A stretch of 64,000 bases of DNA from Qipengyuania proteolytica. Lineage in GTDB: Bacteria > Pseudomonadota > Alphaproteobacteria > Sphingomonadales > Sphingomonadaceae. The DNA is taken from NCBI RefSeq assembly GCF_019711565.1, contig NZ_JAIGNN010000001.1, positions 682,001 to 746,000 on the forward strand, in the 5' to 3' direction. A model generated the notes under the pieces. That model made no database searches. It saw only the letters and a program-made list of their open reading frames with translations, and was not told the origin of the DNA. The position numbers were made by a program, and so were the translations under genes. Of this stretch, positions 48,501 through 58,400 are shown one piece after another (the first letter of the stretch is position 1; each line of letters starts with the position of its first letter).

Positions 48501-48658
48501 ATCAGCTTCGCCGCGAGAGCGGCCGCCTCACCATGCTTCTCCGAGGCTCGCGCGGCCTGCGCCATCCGCTGGGCGACGCACGCGTTTTCTTCGGCGCGAT
48601 AGGCTTCGCGCAGGTCCTGTCGGGAAATCGTCTTCGGGGCGGGGTCTTGCAAGGCCAT
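45524..48658 (-). CDS. putA: Bifunctional proline dehydrogenase / P5C dehydrogenase
   Basis: Oxidises proline to glutamate in two steps. The 1044 residues are the short PutA type: an N-terminal helical arm, the FAD-dependent PRODH barrel (KFFVRLVKGAYWD, RLHGMGEDVYG near the active site), then the NAD-dependent aldehyde dehydrogenase with SPWNFPL, ETGGQNAMIV (catalytic Glu region) and AGQRCSALRV (catalytic Cys). No ribbon-helix-helix DNA-binding domain is present at the N-terminus, so unlike E. coli PutA it is not an autoregulator. ATG 48658 (MALQDPAPK) is chosen; the longer in-frame start overlaps glpD. Confidence 0.95.
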   Translation of the reverse strand: MALQDPAPKTISRQDLREAYRAEENACVAQRMAQAARASEKHGEAAALAAKLIEGARSRKASGIDAFLQQYGLATEEGIALMCLAEALLRVPDAATADALIRDKIGDIDWAEHMGESSSTFVNAATFSLMLTGEVLDRPEEAQRGLGKTLKRTVNRLGEPVIRKATLQAMRILGGQFVFGRTIDEALKRAAPERAKGLTHSFDMLGEGAMTYADAERYRQSYERAIARLAKEATGKVESSPGISVKLSALHPKYTFLHAAQAKADLVPMLRDLAIKARDANIHFTIDAEEAERLELSMDIIEALAADDDLFTRPDGSQWTGFGLAIQAYQKRGAPMVDWVARVARKHDRKFFVRLVKGAYWDTEIKLSQVGGYTDYPVFTRKLATDVSYLACAEKMLAANDAIYPAFATHNAYTIGAIKALAGSKPFEFQRLHGMGEDVYGALAQVEGNARTNVRIYAPVGTHKDLLAYLVRRLLENGANSSFVNRMADADVPVSELVTDPVADLASLEPYRNPAIPLPTDIFPNRANSAGVDLADPLVREPLMERLTALESRRWHAEPTFVSGAEGETAPITKPHDLTQEVGTRRDALPFEVEEAITRAEEIQPGWNALGGAKRALLLEAAADLFEEHTDEFLSLCQREAGKTLVDAVLELREAVDFLRYYAGEARRLFAQPIILPGPTGEENRLSLAGRGVFATISPWNFPLAIFIGPAAAALAAGNTVVAKPAEQTPLIAALAVKLCHQAGIPEDVFQLITGAGDVGAMITSDPRIAGVAFTGSTQTAQAINRSLAGRDGPIATFIAETGGQNAMIVDSTALPEQVTRDVVASAFQSAGQRCSALRVLYVQEDVADGMIEMIRGAFEALSVGDPEDLATDVGPVIDPDAQAALERHVARREQSGRTIWRRDLAPETGKGCFVAPTIIEMDSILDLKRENFGPILHVVRFKAEDLPQVVRDINATGYGLTLGLHSRLEETREYVERHARVGNFYVNRNQIGAVVESQPFGGEGLSGTGPKAGGPHYVARFATERVVCIDTTAAGGNATLLAS

Positions 48659-48725
48659 GCGACTCGTATGTTCGATTGCGGGGGTCGGGGTTCGGGGCCG
48701 CATGTGGACCCGCGCCTGCCCGCAA

Positions 48726-50234
48726 TCAAGCGAAGTCGAAGCTTGCCGTAACGTTCGCGGCCATCCACTCCGCCACGCGTGCCTGGGCATCGGCGGGCAG
48801 ATGCAGGCCGAGCTTGCTCCGCCGCCACAGCACGTCTTCCGCAGTCCGCGCATATTCGTGCTCGACCAGGTAGCGCAGTTCCGCTTCGTAGAGATTGCCG
48901 CCCAGGCACGAGCCGAGGTCGGCCAGCGAGTGCTTGTCATGCAGGATTTCGGCGAGCCGGGTGCCATAGGCCCGTCCCAGTCGCAGCAGCATTTCGGGGG
49001 GCACCCAGTCGTAATGCTCGCTGGACTTCCACAGGAAGCGGGCGAAATCGCCGTCCTCGAATTCGCCCCCGGGCAGCTTCGCGTGGGCGGTCCAGGGCGC
49101 GCCGGGGACCTCCATCACCTTGCCGAGCTTTTCCAGCGCATGCTCGGCGAGCTTGCGAAACGTGGTGATCTTGCCGCCGTAAACCGACAGGATCGGCGCA
49201 CCGCCCTCGCTGTCTAGTTCGAAGACATAATCCCGCGTGACGGTCGAATTGCTCGCGGCATTATCTTCGTAGAGCGGGCGCACGCCCGAATAGGTCGAGG
49301 CGATTTCCTCGCGCGTGATGCTGCTCGTGAAATAGCGCGACGCGGCTTCGCACAGGTAAGCAATCTCCTCGTCGGAGATGCGCACGGCGTCGAGGTCGCC
49401 CTCGAACAGCAGGTCGGTCGTGCCGATGAGCGTGAAGTCCCGCTCGTAGGGGATCGCGAAGACGATGCGTCCGTCGGGCTGCTGGAAGATATAGGCGTGC
49501 TCCCCCGGGAAGCGCCGCGAGACGATGATGTGGCTGCCCTTCACCAGCCGCAGATGCGACGGCGTTCCCTGTCCGAGCGCCTGCCGCGCCAGACGGTCGA
49601 CGAAGGGGCCGGCGGTGTTGATCACCGCCTTTGCCTCGACGGTCTTCTCGCCCGCTGCGCCTCGCAAGGTTGCGGTCCAGCTGTCATCGCTGCGTTGCAG
49701 CGCGACGCATTCGGTCCGCGTGGCAACCGTCGCGCCGCGCGCTTCGGCGTCCATTGCGCTCAGGACCACGAGGCGGGAATCCTCGACCCAGCAGTCGGAA
49801 TATTCGAAGCCCGACTTGAACCGATCCTGCAGCACGCCGCGATGCGGAGCCGTATTGAGATCGATCGCGCGGCTCTTGGGCAGGCTCATCCGCCCGCCGA
49901 TGTGGTCGTAAAGCAGAAGGCCGGCGCGCAGCATCCATTTGGGACGCATGCTCGGCTCGTGCGGCATGACGAAGCGCAGCGGCCAGATGATATGCGGGGC
50001 GCAATGGAGCAGCACCTCGCGCTCGCGCAGGCTCTCTGCGACCAGCCTGAACTCGTAATTCTCGAGATAACGCAGGCCGCCGTGAACCAGCTTCGTGCTG
50101 GCCGAGGATGTGTGCGAAGCCAGATCGTCCTTCTCGACCAGCATGACACGCAGGCCCCGGCCCGCGGCGTCGCGCGCGATCCCGGCGCCATTGATGCCCC
50201 CACCGACGACGACGAGGTCGTACGGTCTGCTCAT
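48726..50234 (-). CDS. glpD: Aerobic glycerol-3-phosphate dehydrogenase
   Basis: FAD-dependent, membrane-peripheral oxidation of glycerol-3-phosphate to dihydroxyacetone phosphate, passing electrons to quinone. The 502 residues start YDLVVVGGGINGAGIARDAAGRG (FAD site) and contain STKLVHGGLRYLE, GPLR-like and VRPLYED motifs common to GlpD; the C-terminal helical cap is present. No glpF/glpK is adjacent. The upstream mtnP gene overlaps its start by 4 bp, so the two are co-translated. Confidence 0.95.
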   Translation of the reverse strand: MSRPYDLVVVGGGINGAGIARDAAGRGLRVMLVEKDDLASHTSSASTKLVHGGLRYLENYEFRLVAESLREREVLLHCAPHIIWPLRFVMPHEPSMRPKWMLRAGLLLYDHIGGRMSLPKSRAIDLNTAPHRGVLQDRFKSGFEYSDCWVEDSRLVVLSAMDAEARGATVATRTECVALQRSDDSWTATLRGAAGEKTVEAKAVINTAGPFVDRLARQALGQGTPSHLRLVKGSHIIVSRRFPGEHAYIFQQPDGRIVFAIPYERDFTLIGTTDLLFEGDLDAVRISDEEIAYLCEAASRYFTSSITREEIASTYSGVRPLYEDNAASNSTVTRDYVFELDSEGGAPILSVYGGKITTFRKLAEHALEKLGKVMEVPGAPWTAHAKLPGGEFEDGDFARFLWKSSEHYDWVPPEMLLRLGRAYGTRLAEILHDKHSLADLGSCLGGNLYEAELRYLVEHEYARTAEDVLWRRSKLGLHLPADAQARVAEWMAANVTASFDFA

Positions 50235-51103
50235 GTCTGCCGCAGCAGGCGACCGGCCACCGCGTCGAGTTTGCCGAGCAGCGCCTTGTCGTGCTTGTCG
50301 GGCGCCGTGATCACCGCATCGGTCAGCGCATGGTCGATGGGCGAGGGATTGCGCTTTTTCGGCAGGCCCTTGCAGAATCCCTCGACTGCCTTGCGGGCGA
50401 GGGCCGAATTGGCATTCATCTGTTCGATCACCTGCGCGACATCGACGCTTTCCTCGTCGTCGCGCCAGCTATCCCAGTCGGTCACCATGGCGAGCAGGGC
50501 GTAGGGCAGCTCCGCTTCCCGGGCGAGCTTTGCCTCCGGCATGCCGGTCATGCCGATCACTTCCGCGCCCCAGTGGCGGTAGAGCTTGCTCTCCGCGCGA
50601 CTGGAAAATTGCGGGCCCTCCATCGCGAGATAGGTCGCGCCCTCGCTGCAATCTCCGCCGACCTTGGCGACCGCCTTGGCGGCGTGCTTGGAGAGGCGCG
50701 GGCAGGTCGGCTCGGCCATGCTGACATGCGCAACGAAGCCGTCGCCGAAAAAGGTCGATGGCCGCCCCCTGGTGTTGTCGATGAACTGGTCGACGGTGAC
50801 GAAGCGGCCCGGCGGCAGTTCTTCCGACAGCGATCCGACTGCGCTGATCGCGAGGATATCGGTGCAGCCGGCGCGCTTGAGCGCATCGATGTTGGCGCGC
50901 GAGTTGAGGGTCGAAGGCAGGACGCGATGCCCGCGGCCGTGGCGCGGCAGGAAGCGCACCCGCACGTGGCCGATGGTCCCGCACAGGATTTCGTCCGACG
51001 GTTCGCCCCATGGCGATTTGACGCGGATCCATTGCGCATCCTCGAGCGCATCCATCGCATAGAGGCCCGAGCCCCCGATGATGCCGATGGTCCAGTCGCT
51101 CAT
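50231..51103 (-). CDS. mtnP: S-methyl-5'-thioadenosine phosphorylase
   Basis: Phosphorolysis of methylthioadenosine to adenine and methylthioribose-1-phosphate in the methionine-salvage route. 290 residues. IGIIGGSGLY starts the phosphate loop; HGRGHRVLPS, the substrate segment AISAVGSLSEE and MTGMPEAKLAREAELPYA are diagnostic of MTAP/PNP family members, with the MTAP rather than PNP spelling. ATG 51103 is chosen because an in-frame start at 51193 adds non-family sequence. Overlaps glpD by 4 bp. Confidence 0.93.
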   Translation of the reverse strand: MSDWTIGIIGGSGLYAMDALEDAQWIRVKSPWGEPSDEILCGTIGHVRVRFLPRHGRGHRVLPSTLNSRANIDALKRAGCTDILAISAVGSLSEELPPGRFVTVDQFIDNTRGRPSTFFGDGFVAHVSMAEPTCPRLSKHAAKAVAKVGGDCSEGATYLAMEGPQFSSRAESKLYRHWGAEVIGMTGMPEAKLAREAELPYALLAMVTDWDSWRDDEESVDVAQVIEQMNANSALARKAVEGFCKGLPKKRNPSPIDHALTDAVITAPDKHDKALLGKLDAVAGRLLRQT

Positions 51104-51283
51104 GTATCGATCCTGTAAAATGTCGTGGTCGGCTGCATGGGTGGAGCCTTGCGCAGGCGCTGTCCAGCCCCCAGTCTTGCCCTTGCACCGCATGCGTATT
51201 CATCGCCTGCGAAACCGGCCCCGCCTTGACTCGGGCGGCACATTGCCGCCGAACGGCCACAATATCCAGCCAGAGGACCGACC

Positions 51284-54064
51284 ATGCCAGACCAGCCGCT
51301 CCAGATCACGCTCGATGGGCTCAGCGATCGGCTGCGGGACCTGCATCGCAAGACGGCCGAAACGCCGCTGTTCAACCCGGTCTTCCAGCTTTCGCTCGAC
51401 CTGTCGCGGCGGCTGGAACGCGGCGACACGACGATTTCGGACCTCGCCCGGCTGGTCGACGAACTGGAGGCGAAGTCGCTCGAGGCGCGTGCCGAGCGGC
51501 TTCGATGCCTGGTCGCGCCGGAGCAGGGAAGCGAGCGGCTGGCAGCGGTTACGACACCCCGGGAAGAGTTCGGCGGCTTCAAGGCCTTCTGGGAGCGCTC
51601 ACACCTGCATGCGGTGTTCACGGCACATCCGACCTTCCTCCTGACCCCGGCGCAATCGGCGACGGTCGCCAAAGCCGCGTCCGACGGAACGCCGATCACC
51701 TCGAGCGAAGAGGGCGAGCGGCCCCAGATCACGCTGCGCTACGAGCATGAGCGGGCCATGGCGGCGATCGCCAATGCGCAGGACGCGCGCGACCGGATTT
51801 TGGCGCGAGTGCTCGAGACCGCGCGGACCAACTGGCCGGACCGCTGGCTCGAGGTTGCACCCTTGCCGTTCCGCTTCGCCAGTTGGGTCGGCTACGACAT
51901 GGACGGGCGGACCGATATCAAGTGGTACACTTCCATCGCCTTCCGGCTTTCGGAAAAGGCCGAGCGGCTGGAGCGCTATGCGACGCAGCTCGAAGCGATC
52001 GACGCCGGACACGCCCTGCTCGGCACGCTGCGCGCTGCTGCCAGACGTACTGCCGAGAGTGCGGAAGAATTCGCCGGCGACCTTTCGCAGGCAGCGGATC
52101 TCTCGGCGGCGGCCAACCGGCTGACGGCGGGCGGGGATGACAAGCTCCTCTCGCTCGCGCCCCTCATCGAGCAACTGGAGGCTGAAGCCGCCTCTGCCAC
52201 GAATGGCCGCGCCGTCGCCCTGCGCACGCTCGCCGCTGCCATGCGCGCCGACGGGCTCGGCATGGGCTGGATCCACTTCCGCGTAAACGCCAAGCAGTTG
52301 CACAACGCCATCCGCCAGCGGCTCGGCGACGCGGCGGATATCGACCTCTCGAGCCGAGGTGCGGTCGCCGCGTTGCGCGACTTGCTTACGCAGGTCGAGC
52401 CGACGAGCGCGAACTTCGCCAGCCTCGCGGTCGAAAGCTCGACTGCGGTGCGCCAGTTCCTCGTGATGACACAGATCCTGAAGCACATCGACGCCGATGC
52501 GCCGATCCGCATGCTGGTGGCCGAGTGCGAGCAGCCCGCAACGGTGCTCGCCGCACTCTATTTCGCCAAGCTGTTCGGGATCGAAGACAAGGTGGACGTC
52601 TCGCCGCTGTTCGAAACCGAAACCGCGCTGGAGCATGGCGGGCGCTTCCTCGACTCGCTCCTCGCAGAGGAAGAATACCGCGCCTACGCCAGGCTGCGCG
52701 GGCGCGTCGCGATCCAGACCGGTTTTTCCGATGCCGGCCGCTTCGTCGGCCAGATCCCGGCCAGCCTCGCGATCGAGCGCCTGCAAGGTCGCCTCGCCGA
52801 GGCGATGAGCGCGAATGGCCTCGACGACGTTGCAGCACTGATCTTCGACACGCATGGCGAGGGCATGGGACGCGGCGCCCACCCCTCAAGCTTCGAGGAC
52901 CGGATCGAATGGCCGCTCAGCCCCTGGGCGCAGCGGCGTTTCACGCGGGCCGGTATCCGGTTGGAGGCGGAGGCGAGCTTCCAGGGCGGCGACGGTTACC
53001 TCTTCTTCGCCACGCCCGAGCTGGCGCTGGCCACCCTCACCAGCATCATAGAGTGCACCCCGGCACACACCGACGCAAGCGTGCCGACCGACCCCTTCTA
53101 TCGCCGCACCGATCTCAGCCTCGACTTCTACCGCGCGATCAAGGACCACCAGCGCGACCACCTCGAAAGCCGGACTTACAGCCGCGCAGTAACCGCCTTC
53201 GGGCTCGGCCTGCTCAACCAGACCGGCAGCCGCGTCTCGCGCCGCCAGTCGGACCTGGCGGCAGATCGCGAAATGAGCCTGCGTCAGATCCGCGCGATCC
53301 CCCACAACGCCATCCTCCAGCAGCTCGGCTATCCGGTGAACATCATCGCCGGCGTCGGCAGCGCCGCGGAAAGCAATATCGAGGATATCGCCGCGCTCCT
53401 GACCGAAAGCGCGCGCGGACGGCAGATCATGCGGCTGGTGCGCGCATCCAACGCGCTCGCCAGCATCAAGACGGTCGCCGCTTTCGGTGAGCTGTTCAAC
53501 TCGGCCTATTGGGCGAGCAGGCCCTATCGCGGGACCGAGGATCACCTCGGCGAAGCCTGCGAGACGCTCGCCGAATACCTGATCTCGGATGACCGGAACG
53601 GCGTGTTCCGCCGCCTCGCCTCGCGCTTGCGCGTCGACGCGCTCAAGCTCCATCGCCTGTTCGACCTCGTTCCGAACGAGGAACCGCATCCCGACCGCGA
53701 GAACGTGCGCCGCATCATCGGTGTGCTACAGGCCGTCCGCCTGGCGTTGCTCCAGCACATCTTCCTCAAGGCCGTCTCGGTCCCCGCCTTCAGCCGCGCC
53801 AACGACATCAGCCGGTTCGACGTGCTCGAGATGGTTTTCTCGCTCCGCATCGACGAAGCGCTTGCACAATTGCGCCGCGCCTATCCGGTCAGCTTTCCGC
53901 GCAAGGACGATTTCGCCATCGACGAGCCGGGCGAATACCCGCGCGGGCAGGGCGAAGGCTACGCAGCGATACGCGACCAGTTCATCGACCCGATCGACCA
54001 TGCCTATGGCCTGTGCCTGCGCATTTCGACCGCGATCGCCAATGAATTCGGCGCGCATGGCTGA
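51284..54064 (+). CDS. Divergent phosphoenolpyruvate carboxylase homologue
   Basis: 926-residue helical protein aligning along its whole length with PEP carboxylase. Some key positions survive: TAHPT with H115, SD in GFSDAGR (D483) and a Gly-rich loop with H524. Several hallmark residues differ: TAHPT is followed by F-L-L instead of E/Q and the conserved Arg; the active-site Lys of YSDSxKD is R486; the HGRGG loop reads HGEGMGRG, putting Glu at the catalytic Arg position; the invariant C-terminal N-T-G is absent. It is therefore either a catalytically altered PEPC or a pseudo-enzyme. ATG 51284, good length, no frame disruption. Neighbours give no hint of partner. Confidence 0.8.
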   Translation: MPDQPLQITLDGLSDRLRDLHRKTAETPLFNPVFQLSLDLSRRLERGDTTISDLARLVDELEAKSLEARAERLRCLVAPEQGSERLAAVTTPREEFGGFKAFWERSHLHAVFTAHPTFLLTPAQSATVAKAASDGTPITSSEEGERPQITLRYEHERAMAAIANAQDARDRILARVLETARTNWPDRWLEVAPLPFRFASWVGYDMDGRTDIKWYTSIAFRLSEKAERLERYATQLEAIDAGHALLGTLRAAARRTAESAEEFAGDLSQAADLSAAANRLTAGGDDKLLSLAPLIEQLEAEAASATNGRAVALRTLAAAMRADGLGMGWIHFRVNAKQLHNAIRQRLGDAADIDLSSRGAVAALRDLLTQVEPTSANFASLAVESSTAVRQFLVMTQILKHIDADAPIRMLVAECEQPATVLAALYFAKLFGIEDKVDVSPLFETETALEHGGRFLDSLLAEEEYRAYARLRGRVAIQTGFSDAGRFVGQIPASLAIERLQGRLAEAMSANGLDDVAALIFDTHGEGMGRGAHPSSFEDRIEWPLSPWAQRRFTRAGIRLEAEASFQGGDGYLFFATPELALATLTSIIECTPAHTDASVPTDPFYRRTDLSLDFYRAIKDHQRDHLESRTYSRAVTAFGLGLLNQTGSRVSRRQSDLAADREMSLRQIRAIPHNAILQQLGYPVNIIAGVGSAAESNIEDIAALLTESARGRQIMRLVRASNALASIKTVAAFGELFNSAYWASRPYRGTEDHLGEACETLAEYLISDDRNGVFRRLASRLRVDALKLHRLFDLVPNEEPHPDRENVRRIIGVLQAVRLALLQHIFLKAVSVPAFSRANDISRFDVLEMVFSLRIDEALAQLRRAYPVSFPRKDDFAIDEPGEYPRGQGEGYAAIRDQFIDPIDHAYGLCLRISTAIANEFGAHG

Positions 54065-54074
54065 TTGATTTAGC

Positions 54075-54124
54075 CCGCCACCCAATTACCATGCGCCCCT
54101 CAAATCATCGGGGTGGGCGGTTTT
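54075..54124 (+). terminator. Imperfect hairpin between the PEPC-like gene and patatin
   Basis: Arms CCGCCACCC (54075-54083) and GGGTGGGCGG, with one bulged G, followed by TTTTC and then directly by the patatin ATG at 54126. As a terminator it would separate the two genes but sit on the patatin ribosome region. Confidence 0.4.
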
Positions 54125-54125
54125 C

Positions 54126-55469
54126 ATGAATTTATTGCTGTGTATCGGCGCGGTCTTGCTGGGCGAGCTCGTCCTTGGCCTTATCCTGTTCAAGATCTTC
54201 AGGCGCGGCGCGCTGACTTTCAGGATCGACGGATTCTACACGCATGTGATGGACGGCGACCCCGGCCCGATCATCCGCGACGTCCAGCGCGATGCGCGGG
54301 CGGTGATGGAATGCCGCCTCGACGACCCGATGAGCTGTTCGATCGAGGAAGCGGTCGAATGCCACGTCCAGGCCGATGCCCCCGAATGCAACGTGCTGCT
54401 GCTGTCGGGCGGGGGCCAATGGGGTGCATTCGGAGCGGGCCTGTTCGACACGCTGAGCAAGCAGAGCGGCCCCCAGGAGTTGGGCCTCGAGGGCATCGGG
54501 GTCATCACCGGTATCTCGACCGGGTCGCTGCAGACGCTGATGCTCATGGTCGCGCTCGATCCTAAGCAGACGCCCGACATGCGCCGCCATGCGCTGAACC
54601 GCCTCTTGTGGGGATATTCTCCTGCGAAGGAGAGCGAGGTGGTGCGCCGTACCGGTCTAGGCTTCGTGCCTTTCTTCGGATCCGCGGCAGGCACCGCGCC
54701 GCTCAGGAAGCGGATCATCGAAGCGCTCTGTCCAGACGGCGATTGCAGGCTCGTCGAGGCAATCGGGAATTCGAGCATCGCGGGCTTCGCAGGGTTCGTC
54801 GAGGCGGACGACGGGACCTTCCGCTACGCCGACTTGCGCGAACTGGTGAACAAGGCGCCGAGCCTCGAGAAAGCGGCAGAGGCGCTCGCGGCGGCGACCA
54901 TGGCCTCTTCCGCCATGCCGGTGTTCCACCAGCAATTGCGCGTCGCCGGTTCGAATGGCGAGGCGATCTCGCTCTACGACGGCGGCGTGCGCCGCTCGGT
55001 TTTCTTCGACCGTACCATGGCGATCGTCGATACGCAGGTGCGCAAGAACATGGCCAGCCGAGGGCTCACCAAGGCCTCGATGCCGCCTGAGGACGGCTTT
55101 GCCGAGGAGTATCGCAGGACCGCCCCCAAGGTTTATGTCGTTCGCAACGGCCCGACGATGCGCAAGCCCGCGCCCGAGCTGAACCGCAAGTCCGGCCCGC
55201 TCAAGAACGGCCAGCGCGGTTACGATTTGCTGGTCAACGAGAGCGAGATCGGCGCAATCGCCGCGCTGCGCCTCGCCAATCCCTATGGCGAGATACTGCT
55301 CACCACGGCGGACCAGTACGACAGTTTCCCGAGCGATGTCGGCGAGAACTTCAAGGACGCGGAAATGTTCAAGCCCGCTTTCATGGCGCGCCTGCGGGAC
55401 CTTGGCCGCTACAAGGCCGAGCGTGCCGGCGGCGCGTGGTGGCCCCTCAGCACGCTCTCGCAGGTGTGA
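54126..55469 (+). CDS. Patatin-like phospholipase
   Basis: 447-residue serine lipase with Ser-Asp dyad: oxyanion loop LSGGGQWGAFGAG (~94-104), nucleophile GISTGS (S131) and Asp in YDGGVRR (D285). A hydrophobic N-terminal helix (residues 3-23) anchors it in the membrane, leaving the catalytic domain in the periplasm or at the inner face. Patatins hydrolyse phospholipid acyl chains; bacterial members act in lipid turnover or as effectors. ATG 54126 abuts a hairpin and has no clear Shine-Dalgarno. Convergent with the RTX gene. Confidence 0.9.
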   Translation: MNLLLCIGAVLLGELVLGLILFKIFRRGALTFRIDGFYTHVMDGDPGPIIRDVQRDARAVMECRLDDPMSCSIEEAVECHVQADAPECNVLLLSGGGQWGAFGAGLFDTLSKQSGPQELGLEGIGVITGISTGSLQTLMLMVALDPKQTPDMRRHALNRLLWGYSPAKESEVVRRTGLGFVPFFGSAAGTAPLRKRIIEALCPDGDCRLVEAIGNSSIAGFAGFVEADDGTFRYADLRELVNKAPSLEKAAEALAAATMASSAMPVFHQQLRVAGSNGEAISLYDGGVRRSVFFDRTMAIVDTQVRKNMASRGLTKASMPPEDGFAEEYRRTAPKVYVVRNGPTMRKPAPELNRKSGPLKNGQRGYDLLVNESEIGAIAALRLANPYGEILLTTADQYDSFPSDVGENFKDAEMFKPAFMARLRDLGRYKAERAGGAWWPLSTLSQV

Positions 55470-55480
55470 CCGTCAGCTGA

Positions 55481-58400
55481 TCAGAGGAAGAAGTCCCCCG
55501 CTGTCAGGTTGACGAGTCCATCAAGCTGGATCGCGAAATCGGCCAGCCCATCGCCATCGACATCGCCGAAGATCGTCGTGTTGCCGCCAGATTGGGTATA
55601 GCGCAGCTGGCCCGCGACACCGGTGAAGGTGGTTGCGCCGATGAAGCTGAAGTCCTGGTTGCCAGCCAGGTTCACGTTCGCATCGAGGGAGTTGAGGCTG
55701 ATCATATCGCCTTCGGCTCTGCTGAAGCCGATTATGCGATCGGCCGCGCCGCCGGTGTTTCCGGAGAAATCGCTGTAGTCCCGGAAGAAGTAGATATCCG
55801 CACCGGCTCCACCGGTCATCGTGTCCTGGCCAGAGCCACCGAACAGAACGTCATCGCCGTCGCCACCGAACAGATCGTCCGCGCCCAAGCCGCCAGAGAG
55901 CGTATCGTTGCCATTGCCACCGAATAGGTCGTCTGCATCGTCTTCACCGGAGAGGTCGTCATTGCCATCTTCCCCGTAAAGCATGTCGTTTCCAGCGCCA
56001 CCTTCGACGATATCATCTCCGATTCCGCCATGGATTTCGTCATGTCCATCTTCGCCATCGAGGAAATCCGCACCGGTTCCGCCGTCGATCAGATCGTCGC
56101 CGGTTCCTCCGCGAATGCCGTCGTCGCCATCTTCGCCATAGAGGAAATCAGAGCCGGTGCCGCCGTATATCTCGTCCCAGCCGGAGCCTCCGAAAATCGT
56201 GTCCGAGCCACCTTCGCCGTAGAGCCGGTCTCCGCCACCTTCGCCGCGCAGGACGTTATTGAGTTCGTTTCCGATGATGTCGTTATTGGATGAGTTCCCG
56301 GTGCCTTCGGTCGCCGTTCCATTGAGGTAGAGATGTTCTACCTCGGCCGCGAGCACATAGCTCACCGATGCGTAGACCCGGTCGTTGCCGCCGCTGGCGA
56401 ACTCGGTCACGGTGTCGCCGATGTTGTCGACATAGAAGGTATCGTCGCCCGAGCCACCGGCCATGGCGTCCGCGCCTGTGCCGCCGTCGATCGTATCGTT
56501 GCCGGCCCCGCCGCGCAGGTCCTGCGAACCCGCGATGCCGACGATCGTATCGTCGCCGTCGCCCGCATCGAAGATGATACGACCGGTCAGGATCGGATCG
56601 GACAGGCCGCCCCCGGTCATGGAGGCGATGTTCCAGAAGTCGTTGAACACCGTGCCGATGATGCTGAAGGCATTCACACCCGAGGCATCGATCTCCTCGA
56701 TGTTCGTGATGTTGCTGCCGTTCCACACCAGCTTGGCACGATTTAGGTTGGCGCGGATGATGTCGTATCCGGTGCCGCCGTCCATCATCGTATCGTATGT
56801 CCGACCGACCTGGATCAGGATCAGATCGTCGCCGGCACCGCCATTGATGGAATTGCGCCCGCCGCCGGCAGCGAAAATGTCGTTGCCGTCGAGGCCGACG
56901 AGCGTGTCGTCGCCGCCGCCGCCGAACAAACGGTCGTTGCCTGCCCCGCCGGACAGGTAGTCGTTACCGCGACCGCCGCGCAGCACGTCGTCGCCGTCAT
57001 CGCCATAGACGGTATCGTCACCGTCCCCGCCATAGATCGTATCGTTGCCCGGGAAGTTGCCGCCGCCGATGCGATCGCCGTGGATCTCATCATCGCCGCC
57101 GTAGCCGTAGATCACGTCGCTACCGTCACCGCCGACGATGACGTCGCCCGCGCCGCCGCCGCCGAGTTCGTCGTCACCCGCGCCGCCGTCGATCTCGACC
57201 GAGCTGGTGAAGCCGTCGCCGACGTAAACCCTGTCGGCGAAGCGGCTGAGCGAGAATTCGAAGGCTTCGACACCGGTGATCGCGAAGGTCCCGCCGGTGG
57301 TCCGTGCCAGGCCGCCAGTCCAAACGTTGTTGAGGTTCATGACAACGCCGGCAGATGCGTTGAAATAGTCGACGCGGAAAAGGTCGGTGCCGTCGCCCCC
57401 ATCGATCGCGTCGCCAGCCGAAACATCGAGCGTCAGGATATCGTCGCCGCCGCCGCCGATCAGACTGTCGGTCCCGGTGCCGCCGAAGAGCTGGTCGGCC
57501 CCGGCGTTGCCGCGCAGGATGTCGTCCCCTGCATCGCCATATAGGTAGTCGTCGCCGTCGCCGCCGAGGGCGTTGTCATTGCCCGTACCGCCGCTCAGCT
57601 CGTCGAAATCGGCGCCGCCGTCGATGGTGTCGTCGCCGTCGCCGCCCTGGATCTGGTCGTAACCGCCGAAGCCGAGCAGCAAGTCGTCCCCGGTACCGCC
57701 GTTCAGGACGTCGTCGCTATCGGTGCCGTGGAGCACGTCGTTGCCGCCGCGCCCGTTCAGCTCCACCCACCCCGGCGCTGCGGGGCCATAGGTGATCCGG
57801 TCGTTGCCGTTCGTGCCATCGAGGAACTGGACGTCTTCCACATTCGTGACCGAGTCCCCGCCGAGCGAGAAGCTGCCGTTCGCGACGAAGGTCGCATAAT
57901 CGAAGGTGATCCCTCCGGTGCTGAGATAGAATTCGTTCTCGATGAATATGACATCGTAGCCAGCGCCGCCGTCGATCATGCCGCCGGAGCTGCGCAAGGT
58001 GATCCAGTCGCTGCCGTCGCCACCGAGGATCGTGTCGGCGCCGCTGCCGGAATCGATGTTGTCGTTGCCCGCACCGGCGTCGATGTAGTCATTGCCCGCG
58101 CCGGTGTAGATCCAGTCGTCGCCGCCACCACCGTAGACAGTGTCGTTGCCGCCGCGGCCTTCGATCGTGTCCTGACCGGCGCCGCCATTGAATGTGTCGG
58201 CGAGGAAGGTCCCGATCAGGTTGCTGCCGCCCGGTGCCGCCGTCAGCGTGCGACCGTTCGGGGCTGCGCCATCGATGTCGTACCCGCCGAAATTGTAGTC
58301 GGTGAACTGGTCGAGCGTGGTGTTGCGGAAGATGGCTAGCTGATACCACTGGCCACTCATGGCCGTATTGGAAAATTCGAGGACGACGTTGCCCTCGCTC

